From the NCBI RefSeq assembly GCF_015354735.1, contig NZ_JACEFJ010000010.1, positions 124,001 to 188,000 on the forward strand: a stretch of DNA of 64,000 nt, in the 5' to 3' direction. Positions 17,678 through 27,851 of the stretch are shown here, piece by piece. The notes beneath the pieces were generated by a model. It was not told the origin of the DNA, ran no database searches, and saw only the letters and a list, made by a program, of their open reading frames with translations. A program made the translations under genes and the position numbers. The DNA is from Pararhodonellum marinum. Its GTDB lineage: Bacteria; Bacteroidota; Bacteroidia; Cytophagales; Cyclobacteriaceae. The first letter of the stretch is position 1, and every line of letters begins with the position of its first letter.

Positions 17678-17695
17678 CAGCCTAATCCTAGGCTG
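17678..17695. other. Small hairpin in the SusC leader
   Basis: CAGCCTA pairs with TAGGCTG around a four-base loop about 50 bases before the SusC start. It is followed by A residues rather than T residues, so it is not a classical terminator on the plus strand. It could affect translation of SusC or be incidental. Confidence 0.4.
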
Positions 17696-17745
17696 AAAAA
17701 AGGGAATATTCTATAATTGATTGTTTGTCAAAACTAACCCAGAAT

Positions 17746-20700
17746 ATGATACCATTACTATACAAAACAATGATTATGGTCTTCAAATGTGCCCTGATAA
17801 GTGCCATTTTATTGACCATATCCTATCTAGAAGTGTTCGCTACTGACAGTTCGGTCCAGGTAATAAGCATGGAGGATGAAAACATCAATCAGCTTTCACT
17901 GGTAGGGAGTCTAGAAGAAATTCTGGATGCCAACGCTACAATATCAAATCATGATAGTTTTTACGAAAAAAATGAAAGGACGATAACGTCGCTTTCTAAT
18001 GAACCTGAAGGATCATTTACGATTGAAACATCCGAGAAGGAAAACCATTTTTTCGGCACCGAAGATGGTTTGAGCCATAAGGAAAACTTACAGCCCATCT
18101 CTATTTCAAATACTCCTGAAATAGACCATGAAAGCGCTGATATAGAAGTAAGCGGAAGTGTTAAAAGTGAGGACGGTGAACCACTTCCCGGGGTAGCCAT
18201 TTCCATCGTCGGCACTACCACCGGTACGGTAACGGACCTCAATGGAAATTACAGATTAACCGTTCCTGAAGGGGCAACACTGAATTTTTCTATCATTGGC
18301 TTTGCTCCTCAAAGGATTGAGGTGGGCAACCGATCCGTGATCGATGTGGTGATGGCTCAGGAAATCACCGGCCTGGAAGAGGTGGTGATTGCCGCACTTG
18401 GTATCCAAAAGACCTCTAGGAGTATTGGCTATGCGGCTACAAACGTGGATTCGGACGAAGTAACAGTCAACAGGACGCCCAATTTTATGAATGCGCTTCA
18501 AGGCAAAATTGCCGGTGTTAACATTTCCTCTTTAGGTACAGGACCAGGAGGTACCTCCAAAGTAAGGATTCGCGGTCAGTCATCCATATCGGGACAGAAC
18601 AATCCTTTGATCGTAGTGAACGGGATTCCGATAGACAATACCAATTTTGGTACAAAACCAGGCAATCAAGCCTCTGATAACTCCATAGGAACGAGAGGTG
18701 GTGGTATTACTTCAGATGGAGGTGATGGACTAAGCAGTATCAATCCGGATGATATTGAAAGCATGACTGTCCTTAAAGGTGCTGCAGCATCCGCACTTTA
18801 TGGCTCAAGAGCAAAGGATGGGGTCATCATGATCAATACCAAATCAAAAGGCGATTCAAAAGGGATTGGCGTAACCTACAATTTAAACTACACCAATGAA
18901 AGACCTTTGGATTTTACGGATTATCAATATGAATACGGACAAGGGGAACAAGGTGTAAGACCGACTACCCCAAATCCAACGTCGGGCCAATGGTCATTTG
19001 GGGAAAGATTTGCCCCCGGGATGACGCAGACGTTGTTTGATGGTGTGGTGGTACCGTATGTACCTGTAAGAGGAATCATAAATGACTTCTTCCGAAATGG
19101 ACAGAACATGACCAATTCGATCAGTTTGGCCACCAACAATGAAAAAGGGGGGATGAACTTTTCCTTCTCTGACTTGAACAGTAAAGGAATAGTCCCAAAC
19201 AATTCTTTCAATAGAAAAACATTCAATTTTGGTTTTACCCATGAATTCAGTAAAAAATTAAGCTTCAGGGGTAACATCAATTACTCTGTAGAAAGAAACA
19301 CCAATCCCCCCAACGTGGCAGACCAGGACAATAGCATTCCAACGGCACTGTATAATATGGCGAACTCCATGCCGCTCAATGTGCTTGATGAAAATAAATT
19401 TGATGAGTTTGGGAATGAGGCCGTTTATTCCAGGTTCAGGAACAGAACAAATCCTTACTTTACCTTATCGGAACAATTTAACAAAGTCAAAAGGGATAGG
19501 ATTTTCGGAAACATAGCCGCTGTTTACCATTTCACAGATTGGCTTTATGTTCAGGGAAGGGTTGGACAGGATTATTGGTCTAGAGATCAGGAATACAACA
19601 ATTTCCCCACCGGTCAAGCTTCCAGAGCTGCCGCACCCGCAGGCTTTGTGAATGGAGTTTTCACTCAGGAAGCAAGAAGATTCCGAGAAATCAACGCGGA
19701 TTTCATCTTGTCTGCTACCAAGGAATTCGGTGACTTTGGGGTCAACGCCAATGTGGGTGGTAACCATATGAAAAGGAATTCGGAGTTGAACAGTGTACAG
19801 GTAACTGACTTTGTCATCCGTGATTTGTATACGGTTCAAAACGGTAGAGCAAAAGACCCCATTTTTGACCGTGTGGAAAGGGCGGTAAATTCTCTTTTTG
19901 CATTTGCAGAATTTTCTTACAAAAAAACCATCTACATCAATGGTACACTTAGAAATGATTGGTTCTCTACACTATCTGAGCAGAACAGGAGTATTCTATA
20001 CCCATCCATTTCCACAAGTTGGGTCTTTACCGAGAATACAGGTACCAGTGACTGGCTAAACTTCGGAAAGCTTAGGTTGGCCTATGCGGAAGTAGGCAGT
20101 GATGCTGATGTTGCCCCATATTCCAACGTTTTGTTTTATGGCATCAATGCCAATTTGTTTGGAGGACAACCGGTTGGTAGCCCAATTGGCAATACCCTAC
20201 CCAACCCAAATCTGAGACCCATGAGGGTGGCTGAAACAGAAGTTGGTTTGGAATTGAGAATGTTCCAAGGTAAAGTCCTTTTGGATTTGGCAGCCTACAA
20301 CAAAATCACCACAGACCAGATTGTAAGTGCACAGATTTCTGATGCCTCTGGGTTTATCAATACCTCCATCAACAGCGGTCAAAGTAGGAACCAAGGGGTG
20401 GAAATGTTGCTGACCGTTGTTCCTATCGAGACAGGAAATTTTACCTGGGAAACTTCCTTTAATGGAGCCTACAACAAAACTAAAGTCCTTAGCCTACTTT
20501 CCGAAACGCCTGGTGAAAGAATCACTGTGGGTAACCACGTATTCAATGGAGAATTGAGACAGGTGGTTGGCAAGGAAATGGGACAAGTGACAGGGTTTGG
20601 TTTTTTGAGGGATAACCAAGGCCGTACCGTGTTTGGAAGCAATGGACTTCCCTTGAGGACGCCTGAAATGGTTGAATTTGGAAGTGCCCTTCCGCGATGG

Positions 20701-21213
20701 ATTGGAGGATTTAACAACTCATTCGATTACAAAGGAATCAACTTCTCTTTCTTGATTGATTTCAGATTGGGAGGCAAGATGATTTCGGGAACCAACTTCA
20801 ATGCGGTAAGACATGGTCTGCACAAAATGACCTTGGAAGGCCGTGAAGGTGGAGTGGTTGGCGTAGGTGTTAACGCGGCAGGTGAAGCAAATACCGTAGT
20901 AGCCCCAGTTCAATCCTATTGGGAAATTGTGAGGTCACAGGGTTTGGTAGAGCCGGTAGTTTACGATAACGGTTTCTGGAAACTCCGTCAGGTGACGGCA
21001 GGCTATGATTTTACCAAGTTCATTCCTGAAAGATGGCCTGTTGCTGGAGTTCGTTTAAACTTTGTTGCCAACAATGTCTTGATGTTGAAAAAATGGGTGG
21101 ACAATATCGATCCCGAATCATTTGGTTTTGCTTCGGATAACCTGGTCGGAATGGAAGCTACTGGTTTACCGACCACGAGAGGAATGGGATTTAATTTAAA
21201 TGTCAGATTTTAA
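17746..21213 (+). CDS. SusC/RagA-type TonB-dependent outer membrane transporter
   Basis: Outer membrane barrel that imports oligosaccharides together with the SusD lipoprotein. I choose ATG 17746, which gives a hydrophobic signal (MVFKCALISAILLTISYLEV, then FATD). After an unusual acidic, Ser/Asn-rich stretch of about 100 residues comes the carboxypeptidase-D-regulatory-like domain (VSGSVKSEDGEPLPGVAISI). The plug follows (TPNFMNALQGKIAGVNISS, VRIRGQSSISG, LIVVNGIPIDN), then the barrel, which ends in NLNVRF with a terminal Phe. There is no recognisable STN domain, although the sigma/anti-sigma pair would normally signal through one. The stop is 11 bp before SusD, so the two form one operon. 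Confidence 0.95.
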   Translation: MIPLLYKTMIMVFKCALISAILLTISYLEVFATDSSVQVISMEDENINQLSLVGSLEEILDANATISNHDSFYEKNERTITSLSNEPEGSFTIETSEKENHFFGTEDGLSHKENLQPISISNTPEIDHESADIEVSGSVKSEDGEPLPGVAISIVGTTTGTVTDLNGNYRLTVPEGATLNFSIIGFAPQRIEVGNRSVIDVVMAQEITGLEEVVIAALGIQKTSRSIGYAATNVDSDEVTVNRTPNFMNALQGKIAGVNISSLGTGPGGTSKVRIRGQSSISGQNNPLIVVNGIPIDNTNFGTKPGNQASDNSIGTRGGGITSDGGDGLSSINPDDIESMTVLKGAAASALYGSRAKDGVIMINTKSKGDSKGIGVTYNLNYTNERPLDFTDYQYEYGQGEQGVRPTTPNPTSGQWSFGERFAPGMTQTLFDGVVVPYVPVRGIINDFFRNGQNMTNSISLATNNEKGGMNFSFSDLNSKGIVPNNSFNRKTFNFGFTHEFSKKLSFRGNINYSVERNTNPPNVADQDNSIPTALYNMANSMPLNVLDENKFDEFGNEAVYSRFRNRTNPYFTLSEQFNKVKRDRIFGNIAAVYHFTDWLYVQGRVGQDYWSRDQEYNNFPTGQASRAAAPAGFVNGVFTQEARRFREINADFILSATKEFGDFGVNANVGGNHMKRNSELNSVQVTDFVIRDLYTVQNGRAKDPIFDRVERAVNSLFAFAEFSYKKTIYINGTLRNDWFSTLSEQNRSILYPSISTSWVFTENTGTSDWLNFGKLRLAYAEVGSDADVAPYSNVLFYGINANLFGGQPVGSPIGNTLPNPNLRPMRVAETEVGLELRMFQGKVLLDLAAYNKITTDQIVSAQISDASGFINTSINSGQSRNQGVEMLLTVVPIETGNFTWETSFNGAYNKTKVLSLLSETPGERITVGNHVFNGELRQVVGKEMGQVTGFGFLRDNQGRTVFGSNGLPLRTPEMVEFGSALPRWIGGFNNSFDYKGINFSFLIDFRLGGKMISGTNFNAVRHGLHKMTLEGREGGVVGVGVNAAGEANTVVAPVQSYWEIVRSQGLVEPVVYDNGFWKLRQVTAGYDFTKFIPERWPVAGVRLNFVANNVLMLKKWVDNIDPESFGFASDNLVGMEATGLPTTRGMGFNLNVRF

Positions 21214-21224
21214 ACAACAACAAC

Positions 21225-22745
21225 ATGAAAAAGATATTTAAATATATTTGGATTGTGCTATTCATTGGATATAGTACTTCCTGCGATCAGAATTTTGATG
21301 AGCTGAATACCAATACAGTTTCTGCTACTGTAATCGATCCAACGTTCCAATTGAATCAAGCGATCATTTCTTCTGCCCCTTCCTCCTTTGGGGTGATTGT
21401 ATATGAATGGGGGGCCGTTCAACATGTGATATCCCCAAATTCAGGTGTATTGACAGGCGCTAATTTCAATCAGGACAATAGGGCTTCGACTCAGGCCAAC
21501 TGGCAACAGTATTACCGTAATGTCATCAAAAACACCAAAGATGTCTTGGCCCGGATCAAGGATGACCCCACAAGAACCAATTTGGTCCAAATGACCAGAA
21601 TTATACAGGCAAATGCCTTTATGGTTTTGACAGACACTTACGGTTCAGTACCCTACAGGCAGGCTGGGGCAGGATTTAGTGATCTGATTTTCTTTCCGGA
21701 GTACGATAGCCAAGAGCTTATTTATACCGACATCATCAAAGAACTGGGTGAGGCTTCCGCTGCATTAAATGCCACTGGGAGAACAGAAGCCGCAGATGTT
21801 TTATTTGGCGGAGATGTAGAAAAATGGAGGAAATTTGGTTATTCCCTTCTCCTCCGTGCAGGAATGAGAATAAGCAAAGCAAGTCCTGGTGCCGCACAAC
21901 AGGCAGTAAATCAAGCATTTGCAGGGGGTGTGATAACCAATAACCTGGATAATGTGGCCGTAAGGCATGATGCCAATTACCTCAATCCCATAGGCAATAC
22001 GCTTAATGCCACAGAAGCAGCCAACTTTTACCTGACAGAGCCTTTTGTGGACTTTATGAAAAACAGCAATGATCCAAGGCTTAGCTCCATTGCGGTAAGG
22101 TATGTAGGAGCTACTTCAGGACCTGAACAAACGGTAGATAGACAAAGCTTTGACCCGAATCTTCAGATTGGTATGCCTATGGGAAATGACAATGCAGGTG
22201 CTGTTCGGGTTGCCGCCGAATTGGGATTGGCAAGTTTCTATGATTTCAGTCAAGTGGATAGAAGGAGAATGGTTAAATTGACCTCTCCTAATTTTATTGT
22301 GACTGCCGCCCAAACCCAATTGCTGTTGGCCGAAGCCAGACAGCTTGGTTGGATTTCAGCAGGAACGGCTCAGGATTATTTTCATGCCGGCATCAGAGCC
22401 CATATGAATCAGATGGCTGACTATGACCCGGCGATGGCAATTGCTTCAGGGGCAATTGAAACTTACATCAGTGCTAATCCTTTAGGGGATGCCACTGCTG
22501 TGCGACAAATCAACGAACAATATTGGATTGCCTCTTTTATGAATGGACCCGAAGCTTTTGCCAATTTCAGAAGAACCGAATTCCCAGTACTGGAACCAAA
22601 TCCTTTTGAAGGAAGGGAAGTGCTTTTCATCAACAGGCTAACCTATCCCAATTCCGAGATTTCTGTAAACCAAGAAAATGTCGAAGCGGCCATTGCTGCC
22701 CAAGGCCCGGATAATTTGGAAACCAAGGTTTGGTGGGCCAAATAA
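21225..22745 (+). CDS. SusD/RagB-like glycan-binding lipoprotein (SusD-like 2 group)
   Basis: Surface lipoprotein that captures glycans above the SusC barrel. The signal peptide ends in STSC. The mature start DQNFDELNTNT and the segments NWQQYYRNVIKNTKDVL and ANAFMVLTDTYGSVPY are typical of the SusD-like group annotated as nutrient-binding outer membrane lipoprotein. The helical tetratricopeptide-like core follows (WRKFGYSLLLRAGMRISKA), with a C-terminal segment TAAQTQLLLAEARQLGW. 506 residues is normal. It is translated directly behind SusC, and the operon ends at the terminator at 22757. Confidence 0.93.
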   Translation: MKKIFKYIWIVLFIGYSTSCDQNFDELNTNTVSATVIDPTFQLNQAIISSAPSSFGVIVYEWGAVQHVISPNSGVLTGANFNQDNRASTQANWQQYYRNVIKNTKDVLARIKDDPTRTNLVQMTRIIQANAFMVLTDTYGSVPYRQAGAGFSDLIFFPEYDSQELIYTDIIKELGEASAALNATGRTEAADVLFGGDVEKWRKFGYSLLLRAGMRISKASPGAAQQAVNQAFAGGVITNNLDNVAVRHDANYLNPIGNTLNATEAANFYLTEPFVDFMKNSNDPRLSSIAVRYVGATSGPEQTVDRQSFDPNLQIGMPMGNDNAGAVRVAAELGLASFYDFSQVDRRRMVKLTSPNFIVTAAQTQLLLAEARQLGWISAGTAQDYFHAGIRAHMNQMADYDPAMAIASGAIETYISANPLGDATAVRQINEQYWIASFMNGPEAFANFRRTEFPVLEPNPFEGREVLFINRLTYPNSEISVNQENVEAAIAAQGPDNLETKVWWAK

Positions 22746-22756
22746 TTTCTTACCTC

Positions 22757-22788
22757 AAATCAGGTCCAGAATATTCTGGACCTGATTT
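22757..22788 (+). terminator. Terminator after the SusCD operon
   Basis: Fifteen-base perfect inverted repeat (AAATCAGGTCCAGAA / TTCTGGACCTGATTT) with a minimal loop, followed by T residues, 12 bases after the SusD stop. It separates SusCD from the downstream sulfatase run, which therefore probably has its own promoter in 22790-23030. Confidence 0.88.
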
Positions 22789-23030
22789 TTTCATTGATAA
22801 GGTAGCATACCTTATACTTTTCAAACGATTTTGCTCCTCACTAATCCTGTCCAAATATTACATTTTGCTTATATCATAAAAATTGATTGATTCACTGCTC
22901 AGGAATTTATTAGCTTGTAAACAAATGTGGGCCTTAACATAAATGTTCAATAGAATTCGGGGAATAGGCCTTTTTTTAATTATCTTGAAAGGGATTAATT
23001 GAAATAAGAAAAGGCCCGATTCAATTCAAG

Positions 23031-24794
23031 ATGACCCAAGAGAACAGTTTTTTTTCCAGTCGAAACCGGATTTTCATTCTTTTCACACTATTTGTCTTCC
23101 ATTCCCTTACCTCTTGTAAACCTACTTCTGTTGAGCAAGATTACAATGTCCTTTTGATTTTGACAGATGATCAAGGATGGGGCGACTTATCCTATCATGG
23201 AAATGGCATTGTTGAGACACCCCATATCGATGCTTTGGCCAAGGAGTCAGTGGTGTTCGACAGGTTTTATGTCTCCCCAGTTTGTGCCCCTACGAGGGCC
23301 TCTTTGTTGACCGGCAGGTACCACCTCGCCACAGGCACCACCTGGGTCACCCACCGCATGGAGGTAATGCGCGAGGAAGAAAACACCATCCCTGAGGTGT
23401 TGAAGCCCCATGGCTATGTGTCCGGGCTTTTCGGCAAATGGCATCAGGGGAAGCAATATCCCCATGATCCTTTGGGTCAAGGATTCGACGAATTTTTCGG
23501 TTTTGCTGAGGGGCATCTGAACAACTACTTTGACACTAAGCTTATACATAATTTTGAGGAGGTGCCAACCAAGGGATATCTCCCTGATGTTTTAACCGAC
23601 AGCACCATTGCTTTTATGGCCAAGCAAGACCGATTTTTTGCCATGTTGTCTCTGAATACCCCTCACAGCCCCTTTCAGGTTCCTGACAGTTATTTTGACA
23701 AATACAAAGCAAAAGGATTGGATGACAAAGACGCATGTGTGTACGGAATGGTAGCAAACATCGATGATAATGTGGGCAGGTTGATGGAATATTTGAAAGA
23801 AAGTGGAAAAATTGAAAACACGATTGTCATTTTCATGACCGATAATGGTCCCAACGGCATCCGGTATAATGGGGGCATGAAAGGTAAAAAAGCCGATTTG
23901 GATGAGGGAGGGGTTAGGGTGCCATTTTTTATGAAAATACCAGGTGTTGGTCATCAGCAGATCAAACCATGGGCCGGACACGTGGATGTTTTACCGACCT
24001 TGATGGACTTACTGAACATAGGTCAAGTTCTCGATCCCAACATACACGGCAAAAGCCTTATGCCGCTTTTACAGGGGGACACCGAATGGGAAGACAGAAA
24101 TTTTTTTACGCATCAAGTCCACCTTGAATTTGATACCATTCCCGGGGCCATCCGAAATCAGGAATACCTGCTGACTTTAAAAAACAACCAAAAGGAACTT
24201 TACCACTTAATTGATGATCCTTCCCAAAAAAGCAATCTGATTGAAACTGAAAAAACACGGGCCGAAGAAATGGAAAACATTTATAGGTCATGGCTGAAAG
24301 AGATGACGGTCAAGGGAGTTGACCCTCCTGCTATTCAGGTTGGACATGATCTTGTACCACGTGTGGAACTTCCTGCCAGTGATGGAAAAATGGAAGGAAA
24401 TGTACATTTTAAAGGAGAAATGGGTTGGGCCAATGATTGGTTTATCGGATTCGAAAAACCTGGAGACGCTGTTTATTGGGAAATCGAAGTAGTAGAGCAA
24501 ATGGACTATGAAGTGCAGCTTCAACTTTCAAATACACATCCTTTTTCGCTTTCCCTCGGATTGGATGGCCTTTATGAACGGTACGACATCCGAGACGTAC
24601 ATTCAGCCACCTTGATTCCCAACAGGGACAGGGTGCCAAGAGGAGAAGTGGAGGAAATGAATTGGCCTGTGGTCAATTTGGGGATCCGGACCTTTAGAAA
24701 AGGCAAACAGTTGATTGGTCTGTCGATCGATGGAAATCCGGATTTGCAATTGAAAGCGATAATGCTAAAAAAAGCAGTTTACCAAACACCTTAA
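23031..24794 (+). CDS. Sulfatase, formylglycine-dependent, with extra C-terminal domain
   Basis: Arylsulfatase-type S1 enzyme that hydrolyses sulfate esters on glycans. The N-terminus has a hydrophobic signal with LTSC, so probably a lipoprotein. Metal-binding LTDDQGWGDL is followed by the maturation motif CAPTR at Cys85-Arg89 within SPVCAPTRASLLTGR. GLFGKWHQGKQ, LNTPHSPF, VIFMTDNGPNG and the late MKGKKAD carry the remaining metal and sulfate contacts. After the sulfatase fold (to about residue 445) there is a beta-rich tail of about 140 residues (from about NVHFKGEMGWANDW) that may be an accessory domain. It is the first gene of a long plus-strand run. Confidence 0.93.
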   Translation: MTQENSFFSSRNRIFILFTLFVFHSLTSCKPTSVEQDYNVLLILTDDQGWGDLSYHGNGIVETPHIDALAKESVVFDRFYVSPVCAPTRASLLTGRYHLATGTTWVTHRMEVMREEENTIPEVLKPHGYVSGLFGKWHQGKQYPHDPLGQGFDEFFGFAEGHLNNYFDTKLIHNFEEVPTKGYLPDVLTDSTIAFMAKQDRFFAMLSLNTPHSPFQVPDSYFDKYKAKGLDDKDACVYGMVANIDDNVGRLMEYLKESGKIENTIVIFMTDNGPNGIRYNGGMKGKKADLDEGGVRVPFFMKIPGVGHQQIKPWAGHVDVLPTLMDLLNIGQVLDPNIHGKSLMPLLQGDTEWEDRNFFTHQVHLEFDTIPGAIRNQEYLLTLKNNQKELYHLIDDPSQKSNLIETEKTRAEEMENIYRSWLKEMTVKGVDPPAIQVGHDLVPRVELPASDGKMEGNVHFKGEMGWANDWFIGFEKPGDAVYWEIEVVEQMDYEVQLQLSNTHPFSLSLGLDGLYERYDIRDVHSATLIPNRDRVPRGEVEEMNWPVVNLGIRTFRKGKQLIGLSIDGNPDLQLKAIMLKKAVYQTP

Positions 24795-24846
24795 TCTTGC
24801 TCGCAGTGACCCATAAAAAATCATCATCAATCAAACCAAAAAAACC

Positions 24847-26328
24847 ATGAAATCTTTCATAAACACTTTTCTATTAAAAGTAATTTTCGTGGCTGTTCTA
24901 CTTCTGGGAACCGCATGCGAAAAGTCCCAAGTGGAGGACAAGCAGGATAAACCCGTACAGCCCTTTCCGGAAAATCCCTTTTATTGGAGTTACAAAGGTG
25001 AACCGATCCTGCTTTTAGGAGGAACCTGGCAGGACAATTTATTTAATCATCCCGAAGGATTAGAGGGTCATCTTGAATTATTGATGTCAGTAGGAGGAAA
25101 TTATGTAAGAAATACCATGAGCCACAGGAATGTAGGGAATGTCTTTGCCTATGCCAAAACAGCGGAGGGTTATTTTGACTTGGACAAGTTCAATGAAGCA
25201 TATTGGGACCGTTTTGCCACCTTTTTGAAGATTTGCCACGATAAGGACATTATCGTACAGTTGGAGATATGGGATCCCTGGGACCATTATGAAGACCATC
25301 AGTCTTTTGGAGGCTGGTCACATCATCCCTTTAATCCGGTGAATACCATGACATTCACTCCTGAAACGTCCCGATTGCCGATTGCGGTGGATTATCCTCC
25401 CCGCTCTGAACCTTCGGAGCATGCCTTTTTTCGTACCGTGCCGGATTTGGACAATAATGAAATGGTGCTTTCCTACCAACAAGCTTATGTAGACCAACTG
25501 CTGTCCATTTCCCTTCCTTTTCCTAACGTCATCTATTGTATCAACAATGAAAGCGGAGAAGAACTGGCTTGGAGTAATTATTGGGCAGCATACCTTCACC
25601 AAAAAGGTCAAGAAAAAGGTGTCAAGGTGCAGGTGACAGAAATGCGTAGGAGAGAGGATGTGCAGGCAGCTGATCACCGGCTTGTTTTTGATGATCCCCA
25701 GCATTACACCTTTGTGGACATTTCTCAAAACAATGCCTTTTCAGGTTTGGGCCAGCGTCATTATGACAACATCCAATATGTTCGTGATTACCTATCCCAA
25801 AATCCCAGGCCCATCAACAACATCAAAAATTATGGGGCTGCCAGACATGGAGAAGAAGAATCCATTGCCCGGTTTTGTAGGATGGTATTTGCTGGAGCGG
25901 CAAGTGCCCGGTTCCACCGGCCCCATCCTTTAGAGGATCCGAAGGACCATGAAGCTGCTACGGATTTTGGATTGGGATTGAGTCCTAAAGCACAACGGGT
26001 CATTCAATCCATGAGGCAGGTTTCAGATAAACTTGCATTGACAAAAGCAAATCCCAGAAATGATCTCTTATCAGAAAGGGAAGAGAATGAGGCCTATCTT
26101 TTAGCTGAAGAAGGAAAGCAATACGCCATTTACTTCCCTTTAGATGCCGGTGATGGGCAGGTTTTGCTTGATATGAATGGGGCAAAAGGCAAATGGCAAA
26201 TAGCGTGGGTAAACGTTTCAGAAAATACCTGGCTGGATACAATTGAGGAAGTTGAGATAAATGGTAAGGCACCCATCCAAAAACCTGAAAGAGGACATTG
26301 GGCCTGCGTTATTTTACCTTCTGAATAA
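24847..26328 (+). CDS. TIM-barrel glycosidase-like lipoprotein with collagen-binding-like tail
   Basis: Putative glycoside hydrolase anchored by a lipobox (LLGTAC). The barrel starts with FYWSYKGEPILLLGGTW and continues with GNYVRNTMSHRN and IIVQLEIWDPWDHY. VIYCINNESGEELAW contains a Glu that suits the acid/base position of clan A enzymes, and a second Glu is in VQVTEMRR. The C-terminal 90 residues (EAYLLAEEGKQYAIYFPLDA, KWQIAWVNVSE) resemble the domain called putative collagen-binding domain of a collagenase, common in DUF4038-like and related barrels. I cannot assign a CAZy family. It is 52 bp downstream of the sulfatase and likely in the same transcript. Confidence 0.7.
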   Translation: MKSFINTFLLKVIFVAVLLLGTACEKSQVEDKQDKPVQPFPENPFYWSYKGEPILLLGGTWQDNLFNHPEGLEGHLELLMSVGGNYVRNTMSHRNVGNVFAYAKTAEGYFDLDKFNEAYWDRFATFLKICHDKDIIVQLEIWDPWDHYEDHQSFGGWSHHPFNPVNTMTFTPETSRLPIAVDYPPRSEPSEHAFFRTVPDLDNNEMVLSYQQAYVDQLLSISLPFPNVIYCINNESGEELAWSNYWAAYLHQKGQEKGVKVQVTEMRRREDVQAADHRLVFDDPQHYTFVDISQNNAFSGLGQRHYDNIQYVRDYLSQNPRPINNIKNYGAARHGEEESIARFCRMVFAGAASARFHRPHPLEDPKDHEAATDFGLGLSPKAQRVIQSMRQVSDKLALTKANPRNDLLSEREENEAYLLAEEGKQYAIYFPLDAGDGQVLLDMNGAKGKWQIAWVNVSENTWLDTIEEVEINGKAPIQKPERGHWACVILPSE

Positions 26329-26393
26329 TGATTTGAAAAATTAATTTCCAATACAAAACCAGTTTGAGCAGTTCAAGATCAACTTGTTGACTT

Positions 26394-27851
26394 ATGAAAA
26401 ACAAAAGCAGAAGAGGTTTTTTTGCAAAATTTGGATTTGGCTTGGCTTCATTGTCCATTTTTCCAAATTTGGTCACCATGGCCAAGAAAAAATTATCCAA
26501 ACTCTCTGGGGATGAAATATTCTTTACCACTGGATTTAAAACCGCGGAAGTTGATGCGCATTCGGCACTGTTATGGACCAGGTTATGTGCCCAGCCAAAG
26601 CCTCAGCCCATCAGACATCAAAGAGAGGAGACCGTATTCCGGCATCCCATTGGTTTTGATGATGAGATGCCCATTGCAGAAATGGATGGGGCGGTAAAAG
26701 GGGTGTCAGGGATGGTCAGGGCCAGACTGGTGCAAAACGGAAAATCCCTTGTTTCAGATTGGTATCCTGCCACAGAAGAAAACGACTTTACCGTCCAGAT
26801 TCCTTTTGAAAACCTGAAAACTGACACCGGTTATCAAATCACCTGGGAAGCTAAATCAGAAAGTACAGAAGAATTGTTTCAGTCTAAAGGTTTTTTCCGG
26901 ACTGCTCCTGACCCCAGCCTACCAAAACCCATTCAGCTTGTAACCTCTACCTGCCAGTATTTCTGGAGTTATGACCATGCTGAAAGAGGATTTGATACCT
27001 ATGACAGCATGGGCAAGCTAAAACCCGATTTTTTTGTCCATACCGGGGATTATGTCTATTATGATAAGCCCGGCCCTCTGGCCAAAAATAAAGCATTGGC
27101 GAGACATAAATGGCATGCCATGGATAGTTGGCAGGCTTTAGTGGATTTTTACAAAAATACCCCCATTTACATGCTCAAGGATGACCATGATCTGTTAAAA
27201 GACGACGTTTATCCCTCATCGGGGACTTATGGAGAACTTACTTTTGAGGATGGTCTGCAGATCTGGAAAGAAAATGCCCCGATCAGAGATAAGCCCTACC
27301 GAACTTTCAGATGGGGCAAGGATTTACAGATCTGGCTGGTAGAAGGAAGGGAGTTCCGATCTCCCAACCCTATCCCGGACAGTCCGGATAAAACAATTTG
27401 GGGTAGGGAACAGCGGCGATGGTTTGAGAAAACTGTAAACGATTCTGATGCCACATTCAAGATCCTTTTTTCGCCAACCCCCGTAGTGGGACCAGACCGT
27501 GAGAATAAGTCAGATAACCACGCAAATGATTCCTTCGAAACGGAGGGAAATTGGTTGAGGGATTTTCTGTCCGCCCAGAAAAACACCTTTGTTGTCAATG
27601 GAGACAGGCATTGGCAATATGTTTCAGTTGATAAGAAAACCGGGCTGATGGAGTTTGGTTCAGGACCGGTCAGTGATGCCCATGCCCAAGGATGGGATCA
27701 GGAAGATGAAAGAGAGGAGCATCGTTTCTTAAGGGTCAAAGGAGGGTTTTTGGGCATCAAAGTGGAAAGAAAAAGTGGAATTCCGGAGATTACCTTTACC
27801 CATTTTGATACCCTGGGGAATGAGGTACATGAAGAGAAAGTCAGGGGATGA
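26394..27851 (+). CDS. PhoD-like metallophosphoesterase (alkaline phosphatase D family)
   Basis: Exported phosphoesterase of the PhoD type. The N-terminus has an SRRGFFAKFGFG twin-arginine motif followed by a hydrophobic stretch, so Tat export is likely. An N-terminal beta-sandwich (to about residue 175) precedes the catalytic domain with TSTCQY, FFVHTGDYVYY (metal Asp), MLKDDHDLLKDD, LVEGREFRSPN, LFSPTPVVGPDR and FVVNGDRHWQY. In glycan loci such proteins may act on phosphodiesters or possibly sulfate or phosphonate esters; the role here is inferred from position only. 65 bp separate it from the preceding gene, and a 288-bp gap with no feature I recognise follows. Confidence 0.87.
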   Translation: MKNKSRRGFFAKFGFGLASLSIFPNLVTMAKKKLSKLSGDEIFFTTGFKTAEVDAHSALLWTRLCAQPKPQPIRHQREETVFRHPIGFDDEMPIAEMDGAVKGVSGMVRARLVQNGKSLVSDWYPATEENDFTVQIPFENLKTDTGYQITWEAKSESTEELFQSKGFFRTAPDPSLPKPIQLVTSTCQYFWSYDHAERGFDTYDSMGKLKPDFFVHTGDYVYYDKPGPLAKNKALARHKWHAMDSWQALVDFYKNTPIYMLKDDHDLLKDDVYPSSGTYGELTFEDGLQIWKENAPIRDKPYRTFRWGKDLQIWLVEGREFRSPNPIPDSPDKTIWGREQRRWFEKTVNDSDATFKILFSPTPVVGPDRENKSDNHANDSFETEGNWLRDFLSAQKNTFVVNGDRHWQYVSVDKKTGLMEFGSGPVSDAHAQGWDQEDEREEHRFLRVKGGFLGIKVERKSGIPEITFTHFDTLGNEVHEEKVRG

